Of a DNA stretch of 62,845 nt, positions 1 to 7,858 are shown one piece after another. Every line of letters begins with the position of its first letter. The stretch's first letter is position 1. This stretch comes from Sphingomonas asaccharolytica NBRC 15499 (lineage in GTDB: Bacteria > Pseudomonadota > Alphaproteobacteria > Sphingomonadales > Sphingomonadaceae), in assembly GCF_001598355.1 (NCBI RefSeq), contig NZ_BCYU01000021.1:1-62845 (forward strand). The letters run 5' to 3'. The notes below the pieces were generated by a model. It was not told where the DNA came from and did no database searches. It worked only from the letters and a program-made list of their open reading frames with translations. The position numbers and the translations under genes are program-made.

Positions 1-151
1 AACCGAGATGGCCGCCGGTCGTCCCCACCGCCGAGATCGTCTCCGCACGTAGCTCGTCCGCCAGCTGGCGCAGTTGCTCCGGCTTCAGGTTGCGAAGATC
101 CGCCGGCGTCGAAACGGTGTCGAGCAGCGGCGTCGAGGGAAGATCAGCCAT
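1..151 (-). CDS. dxs: 1-deoxy-D-xylulose-5-phosphate synthase, N-terminal part (runs off the left edge)
   Basis: The first 50 codons read [20 protein letters not shown] and continue with [16 protein letters not shown] and TTGGHLG. This is the characteristic beginning of Dxs, a thiamine-diphosphate enzyme that joins pyruvate and glyceraldehyde 3-phosphate to make 1-deoxyxylulose 5-phosphate, the entry step of the MEP isoprenoid pathway. The GGHLG segment is the conserved N-terminal part of the cofactor-binding domain. The rest of the roughly 640-residue protein lies outside the window. The start is the ATG at 151. The gene points away from the HExxH gene upstream, which ends at 196 on the same strand. 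Identification rests on the N-terminus only, but the match to the family is distinctive. Confidence 0.85.
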   Translation of the reverse strand, partial: MADLPSTPLLDTVSTPADLRNLKPEQLRQLADELRAETISAVGTTGGHLG

Positions 152-195
152 CGGACCGCTTTACCGCAGCGTCCGGTGCGTGTCGATTGACGGAG

Positions 196-666
196 TTATC
201 GCAGCCATTTGATCATGGCCGGATATTGATCGCCTTGATCGGCTGCACGGCGCGCGAGGCCGTAATATTGCAGCATCGGCACGCCGAGAAAGCGGCCCAC
301 GGCGAAGTTCTCCAGGATGCTCTGCCCCCCTCCCCGATAGCCAAAGTCATGGAACACCACACTCGGATCGATCCCCGCCGCCAATGCTGCTGCATAGGAC
401 CAGCCGATCGCCGCCATCTCGTCGCCGCCGTTACTCTCGAACTCGCTGACCGTCGGGCGCAGCGCCGGATCGGTCACCGCGATATGCCCGGCTTCGTGCA
501 GCAGGTCGCCCGGATATTGCAGGCGATCGGGATCATAGACCAGCCGTCCATCGCGCACCGCGATCGCCGGCAGGAAACCGTCTTCCGGCAGCGCCGCCGT
601 TTCGACGGTTATGCCGACGCCGCGAATGAAATCGACGATCGTCGCCAGGGTTTCGGCATGCTCCAT
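196..666 (-). CDS. small HExxH-motif putative metallopeptidase-like protein
   Basis: A 156-residue protein with no signal peptide or membrane segment. It carries HEAGH at about residue 57, in the context LLHEAGHIAV, the zinc-binding signature of zincin peptidases, preceded by a short beta-strand-rich region (AIAVRDGRLVYDPD). The C-terminal part contains FGYRGGGQSI and a helical tail. No third zinc ligand can be assigned with certainty. It resembles short zincin-like hypothetical proteins rather than a named peptidase family, and the substrate is unknown. It is divergent from the GbsR/MarR gene with about 60 bases between starts, so the two may share a control region, and it lies upstream of dxs on the same strand. 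The enzymatic role is an inference from one motif. Confidence 0.6.
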   Translation of the reverse strand: MEHAETLATIVDFIRGVGITVETAALPEDGFLPAIAVRDGRLVYDPDRLQYPGDLLHEAGHIAVTDPALRPTVSEFESNGGDEMAAIGWSYAAALAAGIDPSVVFHDFGYRGGGQSILENFAVGRFLGVPMLQYYGLARRAADQGDQYPAMIKWLR

Positions 667-693
667 GGCCCGTGACGATAACCGGACCCAGGA

Positions 694-739
694 TTGACTC
701 CAAGCGCTTTATGTCAGATATTTCTGTTATGACAGAAAT
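694..739 (+). promoter_or_regulatory. promoter and palindromic operator of the GbsR/MarR operon
   Basis: A -35-like TTGACT (694-699), a 17-base spacer and a -10-like GATATT (717-722) place the transcription start near 729. A perfect inverted repeat, ATTTCTGT-TATG-ACAGAAAT (720-739), overlaps the -10 and the predicted start, which fits binding by the MarR-fold protein encoded immediately downstream. The ATG at 729 sits in the centre of the palindrome. Confidence 0.6.
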
Positions 740-1292
740 TACCGATGAGTCGAACCAGCTACCTCCTGCAGTGCTCCAGTTCGTGCTGCATTGGGGAGAG
801 ATGGGCGGGCAATGGGGCGTCAACCGCTCGGTCGCGCAGATCCATGCCTTGCTCTACCTCAGCGAGCGACCGCTCCATGCCGAGGAGATGAGCGACATGC
901 TGCGCATCGCGCGCTCCAACACTTCGAGCTCGCTCAAGGAATTGATGAGTTGGAAGCTGATCCGCCGCGTGCCGGTGATGGGCGACCGCCGCGACCATTA
1001 CGAAGCCGAAGTCGATCTGTGGCAGATGCTGACCCGCATCGCCCAGGGCCGCAAGGAGCGTGAGATCGACCCCGCGGTGGCGGCGCTGCGGACCTGCGCC
1101 GACACTGCCGCGCGCGATCCCAGGATCGGCCGCGTCGCGCGCCAGCGGATCGACGACATGCGCGACTTCGTGATGACGATCGACGATTGGTACCAGCAGA
1201 TGATCGAGGTGCCGCCGAGCCGGCTGATGATGCTGATCGGCATGGGCAAGCGCATCCTCGCTTTCCTGCCCAAAGCCAAAAAAGACACCTGA
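729..1292 (+). CDS. GbsR/MarR family winged-helix transcriptional regulator
   Basis: 187 residues from the ATG at 729. The segment WGVNRSVAQIHALLYLSERP followed by EEMSDMLRIARSNTSSSLKELMSWKLIRRV is the winged-helix DNA-binding domain of the GbsR subgroup of MarR regulators. A helical C-terminal half probably serves for dimerisation. Longer in-frame starts exist (672, 711), but 729 is preferred because no Shine-Dalgarno precedes any of them and a promoter predicts transcription starting at 729, giving a leaderless message. The palindrome at 720-739 suggests autorepression. It is followed after 15 bases by the DUF4166 gene, so it is probably the local regulator of that operon. The inducer is unknown. 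Confidence 0.75.
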   Translation: MTEITDESNQLPPAVLQFVLHWGEMGGQWGVNRSVAQIHALLYLSERPLHAEEMSDMLRIARSNTSSSLKELMSWKLIRRVPVMGDRRDHYEAEVDLWQMLTRIAQGRKEREIDPAVAALRTCADTAARDPRIGRVARQRIDDMRDFVMTIDDWYQQMIEVPPSRLMMLIGMGKRILAFLPKAKKDT

Positions 1293-1307
1293 ACACAGGG
1301 GATGATC

Positions 1308-1994
1308 ATGGCGACGCTGGCAAACGAAGTGACGGGAGCGCGATATGCGGGATGGCGGCGGCGCACCGCGCGGCCGCACGCCATTGCCACGAGCCAGTTC
1401 GCGCGATTGTTGCCGCCGGGGCATTGGAACGCCCTGCCCGCCTCCGTCCGGCACCGTTTCGAGCGCAAGGCGACCGCCAGCGCCGCGATCACTTATGCCG
1501 GCGAAGTGGTCGAATGCCGGACGACCGCTGTCGGCTGGTTATTGGCGCAGGCCGCGCGGTTGATCGGCGCGCCCTTGCCGCTGGGACGCGATACCGGCGT
1601 TCCCGCGACCGTGTGCATCACCGAGGATCGCGTCGGGCACGGCCAATATTGGAGCCGCCATTACGGCCGCGCGGCGGGCTTCCCGCAAGTAATCCAGAGC
1701 GCCAAGCGCTTCACCGGTCCGACCGGGCTTGAGGAATATCTCGGCCACGGCATCGGCATCGCGTTGCGCCTCACGATCGAGGACGGCGCCCTGTTGTTCG
1801 TCGGCGATCATTATTTCCTGCGCATCGCCGGCCTGCGACTGCGCTGGCCCGACTGGCTGGCACCGGGAGAGCTGGTGATCCGGCATCAGGATATCGGCAG
1901 CGGCCGGTTCGTGTTCGCACTCGACCTGATCCATCCGTGGTTCGGCGAACTGGTCCACCAGGTCGCGCTGTTCGCCGATCCGATCGAGCGGTGA
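1308..1994 (+). CDS. DUF4166 domain-containing protein
   Basis: 228 residues from the ATG at 1308, chosen because AGGGG (1297-1301) lies six bases upstream; the ATG at 1302 would have no room for a ribosome site. The protein is one DUF4166 domain: an N-terminal QFARLLPPGHWNALP segment, a middle RVGHGQYWSRHYGR segment, and a C-terminal HPWFGELVHQVALFAD segment. The biochemical function of this domain is not known. The stop codon overlaps the start of the next gene by one base (TGATG), showing translational coupling. The last gene of the operon carries a second DUF4166 domain fused to a dehydrogenase-like domain, so the pair may act together. Confidence 0.75.
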   Translation: MATLANEVTGARYAGWRRRTARPHAIATSQFARLLPPGHWNALPASVRHRFERKATASAAITYAGEVVECRTTAVGWLLAQAARLIGAPLPLGRDTGVPATVCITEDRVGHGQYWSRHYGRAAGFPQVIQSAKRFTGPTGLEEYLGHGIGIALRLTIEDGALLFVGDHYFLRIAGLRLRWPDWLAPGELVIRHQDIGSGRFVFALDLIHPWFGELVHQVALFADPIER

Positions 1995-2392
1995 TGGCGA
2001 ACCGCCCGATCATCGTGTTCGACGCCGAATGCCTGCTGTGTTCGGCCAACGCGCAATTCGTGCTCGACCATGACCGCCGGGGCCGCTTCCTGCTCGCTTC
2101 GATGCAGGGAGAAGCGGGCAGCGCGTTCTATCGCCGCTTCGGGATCGACCCCGCCGACCCTGACACGCTGATCGTGGTCGAGGGTGATCGCGTGCGGCGC
2201 GACAGCGATGCGATATTGGCGATCTGGGCCGGGCTTGGCTGGCCGTGGCGTGCGGGCGCGATGTTTCGCGTGGTGCCGCGACTGCTGCGTGATCCCGTCT
2301 ATCGCTGGGTCGCGCGCAATCGCTATCGGCTGTTCGGCAGGCGCGACACCTGCTGGCTGCCGGACCCTGCGTTCCGGGATCGTATGTTGTGA
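1994..2392 (+). CDS. DCC-family (DUF393) thiol-disulfide oxidoreductase-like protein
   Basis: 132 residues. The N-terminal IIVFDAECLLCSANAQFV contains the DxxCxxC motif that defines the DCC family, a thioredoxin-like group, and YRLFGRRDTCWLPDP near the C-terminus is the usual family ending. Family members are predicted thiol-disulfide oxidoreductases, but substrates are rarely known. The ATG at 1994 overlaps the previous stop by one base, and the stop at 2390-2392 overlaps the GTG start of the next gene by four (GTGA). It is therefore the middle gene of a tightly coupled operon. DCC proteins are often found beside DUF4166 and dehydrogenase-like genes, so the grouping is probably functional. 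Confidence 0.8.
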   Translation: MANRPIIVFDAECLLCSANAQFVLDHDRRGRFLLASMQGEAGSAFYRRFGIDPADPDTLIVVEGDRVRRDSDAILAIWAGLGWPWRAGAMFRVVPRLLRDPVYRWVARNRYRLFGRRDTCWLPDPAFRDRML

Positions 2393-4104
2393 GCCGCATT
2401 CTGGTCATCGGCGGCTATGGCGGGTTCGGTGCGCGGCTGACGCGACGGCTGCTCGACGCCGGGCATGAGGTATTGGTCGCCGGACGAAGCGCCGACAAGG
2501 CGGCCGCTTTTTGCAAGCGGCTGGAGCGTGCCGAGCCGGTCGTCGCCGATCGAAACCACGGCATTGGCCTCGTCATGGCGCGCCACCGCCCCGACCTCGT
2601 GATCGACGCCGCCGGACCGTTCCAGGGCAGCGGATATATCGTCCCCGAAGCGTGCGTGGCGATGAGCATCCCTTATCTCGACCTTGCTGACGCGCGCGAT
2701 TTCGTCTGCGGCATCGGCGCGCTCGAAAGGCAAGCCCGCGCCGCGGGTGTGGCGATCATATCGGGGGCGTCGAGCGTACCCGCGCTCTCCGGCGCTATCG
2801 TGCGCCAACTGGCCGCGGATCTCACTCGGGTCGACAGCATCGACATGGCACTGAGCGCCTCGAACCGCGCGAGCGCCGGCACGTCGATCGCCGAAGCGAT
2901 GCTGAGTTACATAGGCCAGCCGGTGCGCTTATGGCGCGGCAAGCGTTGGGAGACGGTGCACGGCTGGCAGGAACTGCGTCGCCAGCCGATGCTGGTGGGG
3001 GGCAGCGGGCTTGCTGGCCGCCTTGTCGGGATCGCCGATGTGCCCGATCACGCGATCGTTCCCGACGCGCTGCCCGGCCGCCCCGCGGTGACTTTCCGCG
3101 CAGGCACCGAACTCGATTTCCAAATGGCGTCGCTATGGCTGCTCAGTTGGCCAGTGCGATGGGGTTGGCTCCGCTCGCTGCTGCCATGGAAACGCGGATT
3201 GATGGCGCTCTATCGCGCCTCTGCCAGGCTGGGAGGCGACCGTTCCGGCATGACGATCACGCTTAAGGGCCGGCGCGGCGACGAGGGCATCGAGCGGCGT
3301 TGGACGATCGTCGCGACCAACGGCGAGGGCCCCGAAATTCCGACGCTTGCGGCAGAGATCCTTGCCGGACGGATCCTGGCTGGCCAGGTTCTGCCCGGCG
3401 CGCGCCATGCGTGGCACGAGTTGAAGCCGGAGGATTTCGAGCCCCTGTTCGCCAGGCTGGCGATCCGGCACGAGACCGTCGAGAGGGCGCTGCCGCTGCC
3501 GCTTTATCAGCGGCTGATGGGCGAGCGCTTCGGCGACTTGCCGCGGCTGGTCCAGCGGATCCACGGCGTCAGCGGCGACGGCGGTGCGGCGGGCGAAGGG
3601 ACGGTCGAGCGCGGACGAAGCCCATTGGCCCGGCTGCTCGGCAGGGTGATGGGCATGCCGCCAGCGGGCAGCTATCCGCTCCACGTCGGCTTTGCCGAGC
3701 GCGACGGGCGCGAGACCTGGACACGCGATTTTGGCGGATACCGCTTCAGTAGCGAACTGAGCGCACGAAAGGGACTCGCAGTAGAGCGCTTCGGCCCGAT
3801 CCGCTTTGCCTTCGCGCTTCCGTCGGACCGCGACGGACTGAGGATGGAATTGCGCCGTTGGAGCGTCTTCGGCGTGCAACTGCCCCGCATGCTCGCACCG
3901 CGGATCGACGCGCGCGAATGGCAGGAGGGCGATCGTTTTCGCTTCGCCGTCGCGGTGTCGGCACCGCTCGCCGGGGGCATCGTCCGCTATTCGGGCTGGC
4001 TACAGCCGTGGGTTGAAGCCGTGCCGACAGCCGCCGAGCGACGGGCACACGAGATGCCGCCAAAGATCGTCGGATCAAGCAGGAACGGGCTTGCGGCCGA
4101 ATGA
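2389..4104 (+). CDS. saccharopine-dehydrogenase-like Rossmann protein fused to DUF4166
   Basis: 571 residues from a GTG start that overlaps the preceding stop by four bases. The N-terminus, ILVIGGYGGFGARLTRRLLD, is a glycine-rich NAD(P)-binding Rossmann fold, followed by VLVAGRSADKA and DLVIDAAGPFQGSGY as in saccharopine dehydrogenase-type proteins. From about residue 365 (LPLYQRLMGERFGDLPRLVQ) to the end it is a DUF4166 domain. The architecture suggests an oxidoreductase acting on an unidentified, possibly lipophilic substrate, but no substrate-binding residues can be named. It is the last gene of the regulator / DUF4166 / DCC / fusion operon. A GC-rich hairpin at 4112-4135 follows it. Confidence 0.75.
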   Translation: MSRILVIGGYGGFGARLTRRLLDAGHEVLVAGRSADKAAAFCKRLERAEPVVADRNHGIGLVMARHRPDLVIDAAGPFQGSGYIVPEACVAMSIPYLDLADARDFVCGIGALERQARAAGVAIISGASSVPALSGAIVRQLAADLTRVDSIDMALSASNRASAGTSIAEAMLSYIGQPVRLWRGKRWETVHGWQELRRQPMLVGGSGLAGRLVGIADVPDHAIVPDALPGRPAVTFRAGTELDFQMASLWLLSWPVRWGWLRSLLPWKRGLMALYRASARLGGDRSGMTITLKGRRGDEGIERRWTIVATNGEGPEIPTLAAEILAGRILAGQVLPGARHAWHELKPEDFEPLFARLAIRHETVERALPLPLYQRLMGERFGDLPRLVQRIHGVSGDGGAAGEGTVERGRSPLARLLGRVMGMPPAGSYPLHVGFAERDGRETWTRDFGGYRFSSELSARKGLAVERFGPIRFAFALPSDRDGLRMELRRWSVFGVQLPRMLAPRIDAREWQEGDRFRFAVAVSAPLAGGIVRYSGWLQPWVEAVPTAAERRAHEMPPKIVGSSRNGLAAE

Positions 4105-4111
4105 TCAGGAT

Positions 4112-4135
4112 GGGCGGCCCGTCGCCGGACCGCCC
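4112..4135. terminator. hairpin between convergent genes
   Basis: GGGCGGCCCGTCGCCGGACCGCCC can fold with a six-base outer stem plus inner pairs, and is followed on the plus strand by a C/T-rich run. It lies between the end of the operon at 4104 and the end of the convergent hydrolase gene at 4153. It is nearly identical to the terminator hairpin at 5114-5137. It lacks a long T run, so termination here is only probable. Confidence 0.5.
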
Positions 4136-4152
4136 CCCCCTTCATCCGTTAC

Positions 4153-5019
4153 CTAAGCGATCGGCTGCGCGATCAACATCTGCTCGTGATCGACCGAAAC
4201 CTCACCCTTGATGAACGCCAGCAAATCGGCGTTGAACTTTTCCGGAAGTGTTTCGGCCAGCCCGTGCGGCGCGCCCTCGTAGATTTTGAGTGTCGCGTTG
4301 GGCAGGATCTTCGCCGATTTCAGCCCCGCCGCCGCGATCGGCACGATCTGGTCGTCGCTACCATGGATCACCAAAGCGGGCACGCCGATCTTCTTCAAAT
4401 CCTCGGTGTAATCGACTTCCGAAAATTCGTGGACGCAGTCGTAATGGCCCTTAAGGCCGCCGAGCATGCCCTGTAGCCAGAAATTCTCACGCAGCCCTTC
4501 CTGCACCGTCGCGCCGTCGCGATTGAAGCCGTAGAACGGCATCGACAGGTCCTTGTAGAATTGCGCTCGGTTGAGCGTACCCGCGCGGATACCGTCAAAC
4601 GCCTCAATCGGCGTGCCTTCGGGATTGCTGTCGCTCTTCAGCATGATCGGCGGCACCGCGCCGACCAACACGATCTTGGCGACACGATCGGTGCCGTGGC
4701 GCCCGCAATAATGAGTGACCTCGCCACCACCGGTCGAATGGCCGACCAGGATGATGTCGCGCAGGTCGAGTTGCTCGATCAGTTCCGCGAGGTCGTCGGC
4801 ATATTGGTCCATATTATTGCCGTCCCAGGTTTGGGACGAGCGGCCATGGCTGCGGCGGTCATGCGCGATCGTGCGGAAACCCAGATGCGCAAAATCGACC
4901 AATTGCCGGTCCCATGCTTCCGAAGATAAAGGCCAGCCATGCGAAAACAGGATGGGCTGACCAGACCCCATGTCCTGATAATATATCGTGGTTCCGTCCC
5001 GGGTAGTGATCGTCGCCAT
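4153..5019 (-). CDS. alpha/beta-hydrolase, non-heme chloroperoxidase/arylesterase type
   Basis: 288 residues from the ATG at 5019, preceded by the strong ribosome site AGGAGG. An upstream in-frame start at 5109 would run into the rpsI terminator hairpin and is not used. The protein begins [20 protein letters not shown] and has the nucleophile elbow GHSTGGG (Ser about residue 98), the acid in HGSDDQIVP and the histidine in APHGL, the triad of cofactor-free haloperoxidases and esterases. The RRSHGRS segment is also typical. These cytoplasmic enzymes hydrolyse esters and can perhydrolyse acids with peroxide. The true substrate is unknown. It is convergent with the preceding operon and appears to be monocistronic. 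Confidence 0.85.
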   Translation of the reverse strand: MATITTRDGTTIYYQDMGSGQPILFSHGWPLSSEAWDRQLVDFAHLGFRTIAHDRRSHGRSSQTWDGNNMDQYADDLAELIEQLDLRDIILVGHSTGGGEVTHYCGRHGTDRVAKIVLVGAVPPIMLKSDSNPEGTPIEAFDGIRAGTLNRAQFYKDLSMPFYGFNRDGATVQEGLRENFWLQGMLGGLKGHYDCVHEFSEVDYTEDLKKIGVPALVIHGSDDQIVPIAAAGLKSAKILPNATLKIYEGAPHGLAETLPEKFNADLLAFIKGEVSVDHEQMLIAQPIA

Positions 5020-5107
5020 GCCTGCCTCCTGTCGAATCGCCCGCCCCGGCCATTTAAGAATGCCATCGAACCGTCCGACAGGCGAGCCCGCGAGCCGTCG
5101 CAGACGC

Positions 5108-5137
5108 AAAAAAGGGCGGCCCGTTGCCGGACCGCCC
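5108..5137 (-). terminator. intrinsic terminator of the rplM-rpsI transcript
   Basis: On the minus strand, GGGCGGTCCGGCAACGGGCCGCCC folds into a hairpin and is followed directly by six or more T residues, a classical intrinsic terminator. It lies 110 bases past the rpsI stop. Confidence 0.8.
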
Positions 5138-5209
5138 CTTCTGATTTGTAGGCCGCCACGCCGTCGAACAAGATTCGGCTTCGCCGACTTGCCGCCCGCC
5201 GTGGCGAGT

Positions 5210-5235
5210 CTTCGGATTGCTGGCGCAATCCGAAG
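5210..5235. other. 10-bp perfect inverted repeat just after rpsI
   Basis: CTTCGGATTG (5210-5219) and CAATCCGAAG (5226-5235) form a perfect stem with a six-base loop, 12 bases beyond the rpsI stop codon. There is no T run, so it may be a 3-prime stabilising stem-loop rather than a terminator. The true terminator lies further on. Confidence 0.6.
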
Positions 5236-5246
5236 CCGCCCGCGTC

Positions 5247-5819
5247 TTAGCGCTTCGAGAACTGGAAGCTGCGACGCGCCTTGGCGCGGCCGTACTTCTT
5301 GCGCTCGACGGTGCGGCTGTCGCGGGTCAGGAAACCCGCGCGCTTGACCGGGGTCCGCAGGATCGGCTCGAACTTGGTCAGTGCCTGGCTGATGCCGTGC
5401 TTGACCGCGCCGGCCTGGCCCGACAGGCCACCGCCCTTGACGGTGCAGATCACGTCATACTGGCCCTCGCGGCCGGCGACGCCGAACACCTGGTTGATCA
5501 CCAGACGCAAGGTCGGACGCGCGAAATAGACTTCCTGGTCGCGGCCATTGACCGTGATCTTGCCCGTGCCCGGCTTCAGCCAGACGCGTGCAACGGCGTC
5601 CTTGCGGCGGCCGGTCGCATAAGCGCGGCCGAACTTGTCGAGTTCCTGCGCGCGCAGCGGCATGGTCTGGACCGGCTCGTCGATCTTGCCTTCGAGATAC
5701 TCTTCGGCGCGCTCGTCGGACGCGGCCTGCGCTGCCTCACCCTGCTGCTGCAGGACGGCGCCGAGATCGGAGAGCGACTGGCGCCCGTCGGTGTTTTCGG
5801 TGTTATTGGTGTCGGCCAT
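5247..5819 (-). CDS. rpsI: 30S ribosomal protein S9
   Basis: 190 residues, against roughly 130 in most bacteria. The C-terminal 130 residues are canonical S9: [36 protein letters not shown] and the basic end [18 protein letters not shown], whose tail reaches the ribosomal P site. The extra N-terminal 60 residues are acidic and glutamine/alanine-rich ([20 protein letters not shown]) and are probably disordered. The ATG overlaps the rplM stop by one base (TAATG), so the two are translationally coupled as in the conserved L13-S9 operon. Long S9 N-termini occur in other alphaproteobacteria, but the role of the extension is not known to me. Confidence 0.97.
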   Translation of the reverse strand: MADTNNTENTDGRQSLSDLGAVLQQQGEAAQAASDERAEEYLEGKIDEPVQTMPLRAQELDKFGRAYATGRRKDAVARVWLKPGTGKITVNGRDQEVYFARPTLRLVINQVFGVAGREGQYDVICTVKGGGLSGQAGAVKHGISQALTKFEPILRTPVKRAGFLTRDSRTVERKKYGRAKARRSFQFSKR

Positions 5820-6298
5820 TATGCGCCCACCTTGTTCTTGCGGTTCATCGCCGCGATGTCGAGGACTTCGGGGTTCTGGGCTTCGTGCGGATGCTCGCTG
5901 CCCTTGTAGATGCGCAGGTTGCGCATCTGATCGCGACCCAGCGGACCGCGCGGGATCATCCGCTCGACGGCCTTTTCGAGCACGCGCTCGGGGAAGCGAC
6001 CCTCGAGCACCTTGCCCGCGGTGATCCCCTTGATGCCGCCAGCATAGCCGGTGTGCTTGTAATAGATCTTGTCGGCTAGCTTCTTGCCGGTGAACTTGAT
6101 CTTATCCGCGTTGATGACGATGACATTGTCACCGCAATCCACGTGCGGGGTAAAGCTGGTCTTGTGCTTGCCGCGCAGCACATTGGCGATCACGACCGCA
6201 GCGCGGCCGACCACCAGATCGGTGGCATCGACGATGTGCCACTTCTTTTCCACTTCGTACGGTTTGACCGACTTGGTGGTCTTCATCAGCGCCTTCAT
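5819..6298 (-). CDS. rplM: 50S ribosomal protein L13
   Basis: 159 residues with the L13 signatures [47 protein letters not shown] and the conserved [21 protein letters not shown]13 is an early assembly protein of the large subunit. It is the first gene of the rplM-rpsI operon and overlaps rpsI by one base. The 5-prime region holds a hairpin followed by TTTGTTTTT (6326-6359), either the terminator of the upstream cutA transcript or an attenuator in the rplM leader. The start is the ATG at 6298 with GGAAGG upstream. Confidence 0.97.
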   Translation of the reverse strand: MKALMKTTKSVKPYEVEKKWHIVDATDLVVGRAAVVIANVLRGKHKTSFTPHVDCGDNVIVINADKIKFTGKKLADKIYYKHTGYAGGIKGITAGKVLEGRFPERVLEKAVERMIPRGPLGRDQMRNLRIYKGSEHPHEAQNPEVLDIAAMNRKNKVGA

Positions 6299-6325
6299 GG
6301 GCTGTTGACCTTCCGGTTATGGCGT

Positions 6326-6359
6326 TAAAAACAAACGCGCGGCCCGTCACCGAGCCGCG
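6326..6359 (-). terminator. hairpin plus T-run upstream of rplM
   Basis: On the minus strand CGCGGC (6354-6359) pairs with GCCGCG (6338-6343), followed by GTTTGTTTTT. It lies downstream of cutA and only about 30 bases before the rplM start. It may end the ctaA-cutA transcript or act as a leader attenuator for the ribosomal operon. The loop GTGACGGG relates it to the hairpins at 4112 and 5114. Confidence 0.6.
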
Positions 6360-6462
6360 TCCGTGGCGGGCAAATGCCGCCGGACCCCGCGAAAGTCAAG
6401 CAAAACCGGGCCTTTGCTGACGGGTATTATGATACCGGCAAGCGAACCTGCTCTCCCCACCC

Positions 6463-6774
6463 TCAACCCGTGGTGTTCTTCACCCACGCCGCCACCGCCT
6501 CATCGACCGCAACTGGCCAGCGTTCGATCACCGGCAGCTCATAGCTGTGCAGCTGGCCGATCCGCGCCGCAACCTGTGTCGCCAGTTCGACCGTCGTCTT
6601 GGCGGTCATCACCGTCTCCGCCGCTTCCTGGGTCACATCCTCCCAGCGATAGATCGACGTGACCGGCACGAGCGAGGTGCACGCCGCCAGCCGTTCTTCG
6701 AGCAGCTTGCGCGCAACCAGCGCGGCTTCGCCGGGATCGCCGAAACTTGCCTGGACGATAGCGATGTCGGTCAT
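6463..6774 (-). CDS. cutA: CutA family divalent-cation tolerance protein
   Basis: 103 residues, the usual size of CutA1, a trimeric PII-like fold. The motifs are complete: LLEERLAACTSLVPVTSIYRWE and the ending LHSYELPVIERWPVA with VAAWVKNTTG. CutA has been linked to copper and other metal tolerance in Escherichia coli, but its molecular role remains unsettled. The ATG overlaps the ctaA stop by four bases (ATGA), so it is cotranscribed with the heme A synthase gene; the pairing with a copper-oxidase cofactor enzyme is suggestive. Confidence 0.92.
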   Translation of the reverse strand: MTDIAIVQASFGDPGEAALVARKLLEERLAACTSLVPVTSIYRWEDVTQEAAETVMTAKTTVELATQVAARIGQLHSYELPVIERWPVAVDEAVAAWVKNTTG

Positions 6775-7808
6775 GCACGCCTCCTACCGATGGCATGCGC
6801 TCCCCATACCACGCTGACCAGCAGCAACGCGCCCACCAATTGGTGAAACGCGGCTAACGCGATATTCACCTGCGTCATCACCGTCGCGATGCCGAGCAGG
6901 ATCTGGATGCCGAACGCGCTGTGGATCGCGATCGAAGCGGGGCGGTCGACCTTCTTCACCGCGCGGGCCAGCACGACCAAAACCGCCACCACGACCCAGG
7001 CCCACCAGCGATGGATGAAGTGCACGATCGCGGGGTCCTCGGTCAGCAGATACCCAAGCGATTCGCCCGACTGGCTGGCGCCGGGGAAGAACGTGGAAAA
7101 CGTCCCGGTCATCCCCGGCCAGGTGTCGCTGACCAGCCCGGCGCGCAGCCCCGCCATCAGCGCGCCGTAGAACAACTGCACGAACAGAATGACGCCGGCG
7201 GCCAAACCCAGCCCGGTCAGGCGCGCCGGCAATGCCCGGCGGTCGCGCGCCAGCGCCTGGAGATCGAGCGCGGTCCAGACGATGCCGGCAAGCGTGAACA
7301 AGGCGGTCAACAGGTGAGCAGCGAGCAGCAACGGCGCGACCTCGGTCCGCACCGACAGCCCCGACCGCACCATGATCCAGCCCAGCGCGCCCTGCAGCCC
7401 ACCGAGCGCGAACAGAGCGACCAGCCGCCACCAATAGCCGCGCGGAATCTGCCGCTGGATCGCGAACCACAAGAGCGGCAGCGCGAACGCCGTGCCGATC
7501 ACGCGGCCGAGCAGGCGGTGAATATATTCCCAGAAGAAGATGCTCTTGAACCCGGCCAGCGTCATGCCGGCATGGATCGCCTCATATTGCGGGATCTTGC
7601 GGTAATTGGCGAACTCGGCCTGCCATTGCGCGTCGGTGAGCGGCGGGATGATCCCGGTCAGCGGCTTCCATTCGGTGATCGACAAACCCGATTCGGTCAG
7701 GCGGGTGATGCCGCCGACCACGACGATCGCAACGATCAAAACGGCGACGCACCACAGCCAGGCCGCGATGGCGCGCGGACGCTTCCGATTGGAGGAGAAG
7801 GAATTCAT
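6771..7808 (-). CDS. ctaA: heme A synthase (COX15/CtaA family)
   Basis: 345 residues with eight predicted membrane helices, the size of the alphaproteobacterial CtaA/COX15 group. Landmarks are GGITRLTESGLSITEWKP, FFWEYIHRLLGRVIG (first heme-ligand histidine region), LGWIMVRSGL, AAHLLTALFTLA, and HRWWAWVVV and FHQLVGALLL in the second half. The enzyme oxidises the C8 methyl of heme O to give heme A for aa3-type cytochrome oxidase in the inner membrane. It is followed by cutA with a four-base overlap. A structured repeat lies upstream at 7859-8014. Confidence 0.93.
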   Translation of the reverse strand: MNSFSSNRKRPRAIAAWLWCVAVLIVAIVVVGGITRLTESGLSITEWKPLTGIIPPLTDAQWQAEFANYRKIPQYEAIHAGMTLAGFKSIFFWEYIHRLLGRVIGTAFALPLLWFAIQRQIPRGYWWRLVALFALGGLQGALGWIMVRSGLSVRTEVAPLLLAAHLLTALFTLAGIVWTALDLQALARDRRALPARLTGLGLAAGVILFVQLFYGALMAGLRAGLVSDTWPGMTGTFSTFFPGASQSGESLGYLLTEDPAIVHFIHRWWAWVVVAVLVVLARAVKKVDRPASIAIHSAFGIQILLGIATVMTQVNIALAAFHQLVGALLLVSVVWGAHAIGRRRA

Positions 7809-7858
7809 CGCGCGCCATTATCCGGTCGCGTGCGTGTTGTCGAAGCGGATGATGAGTT

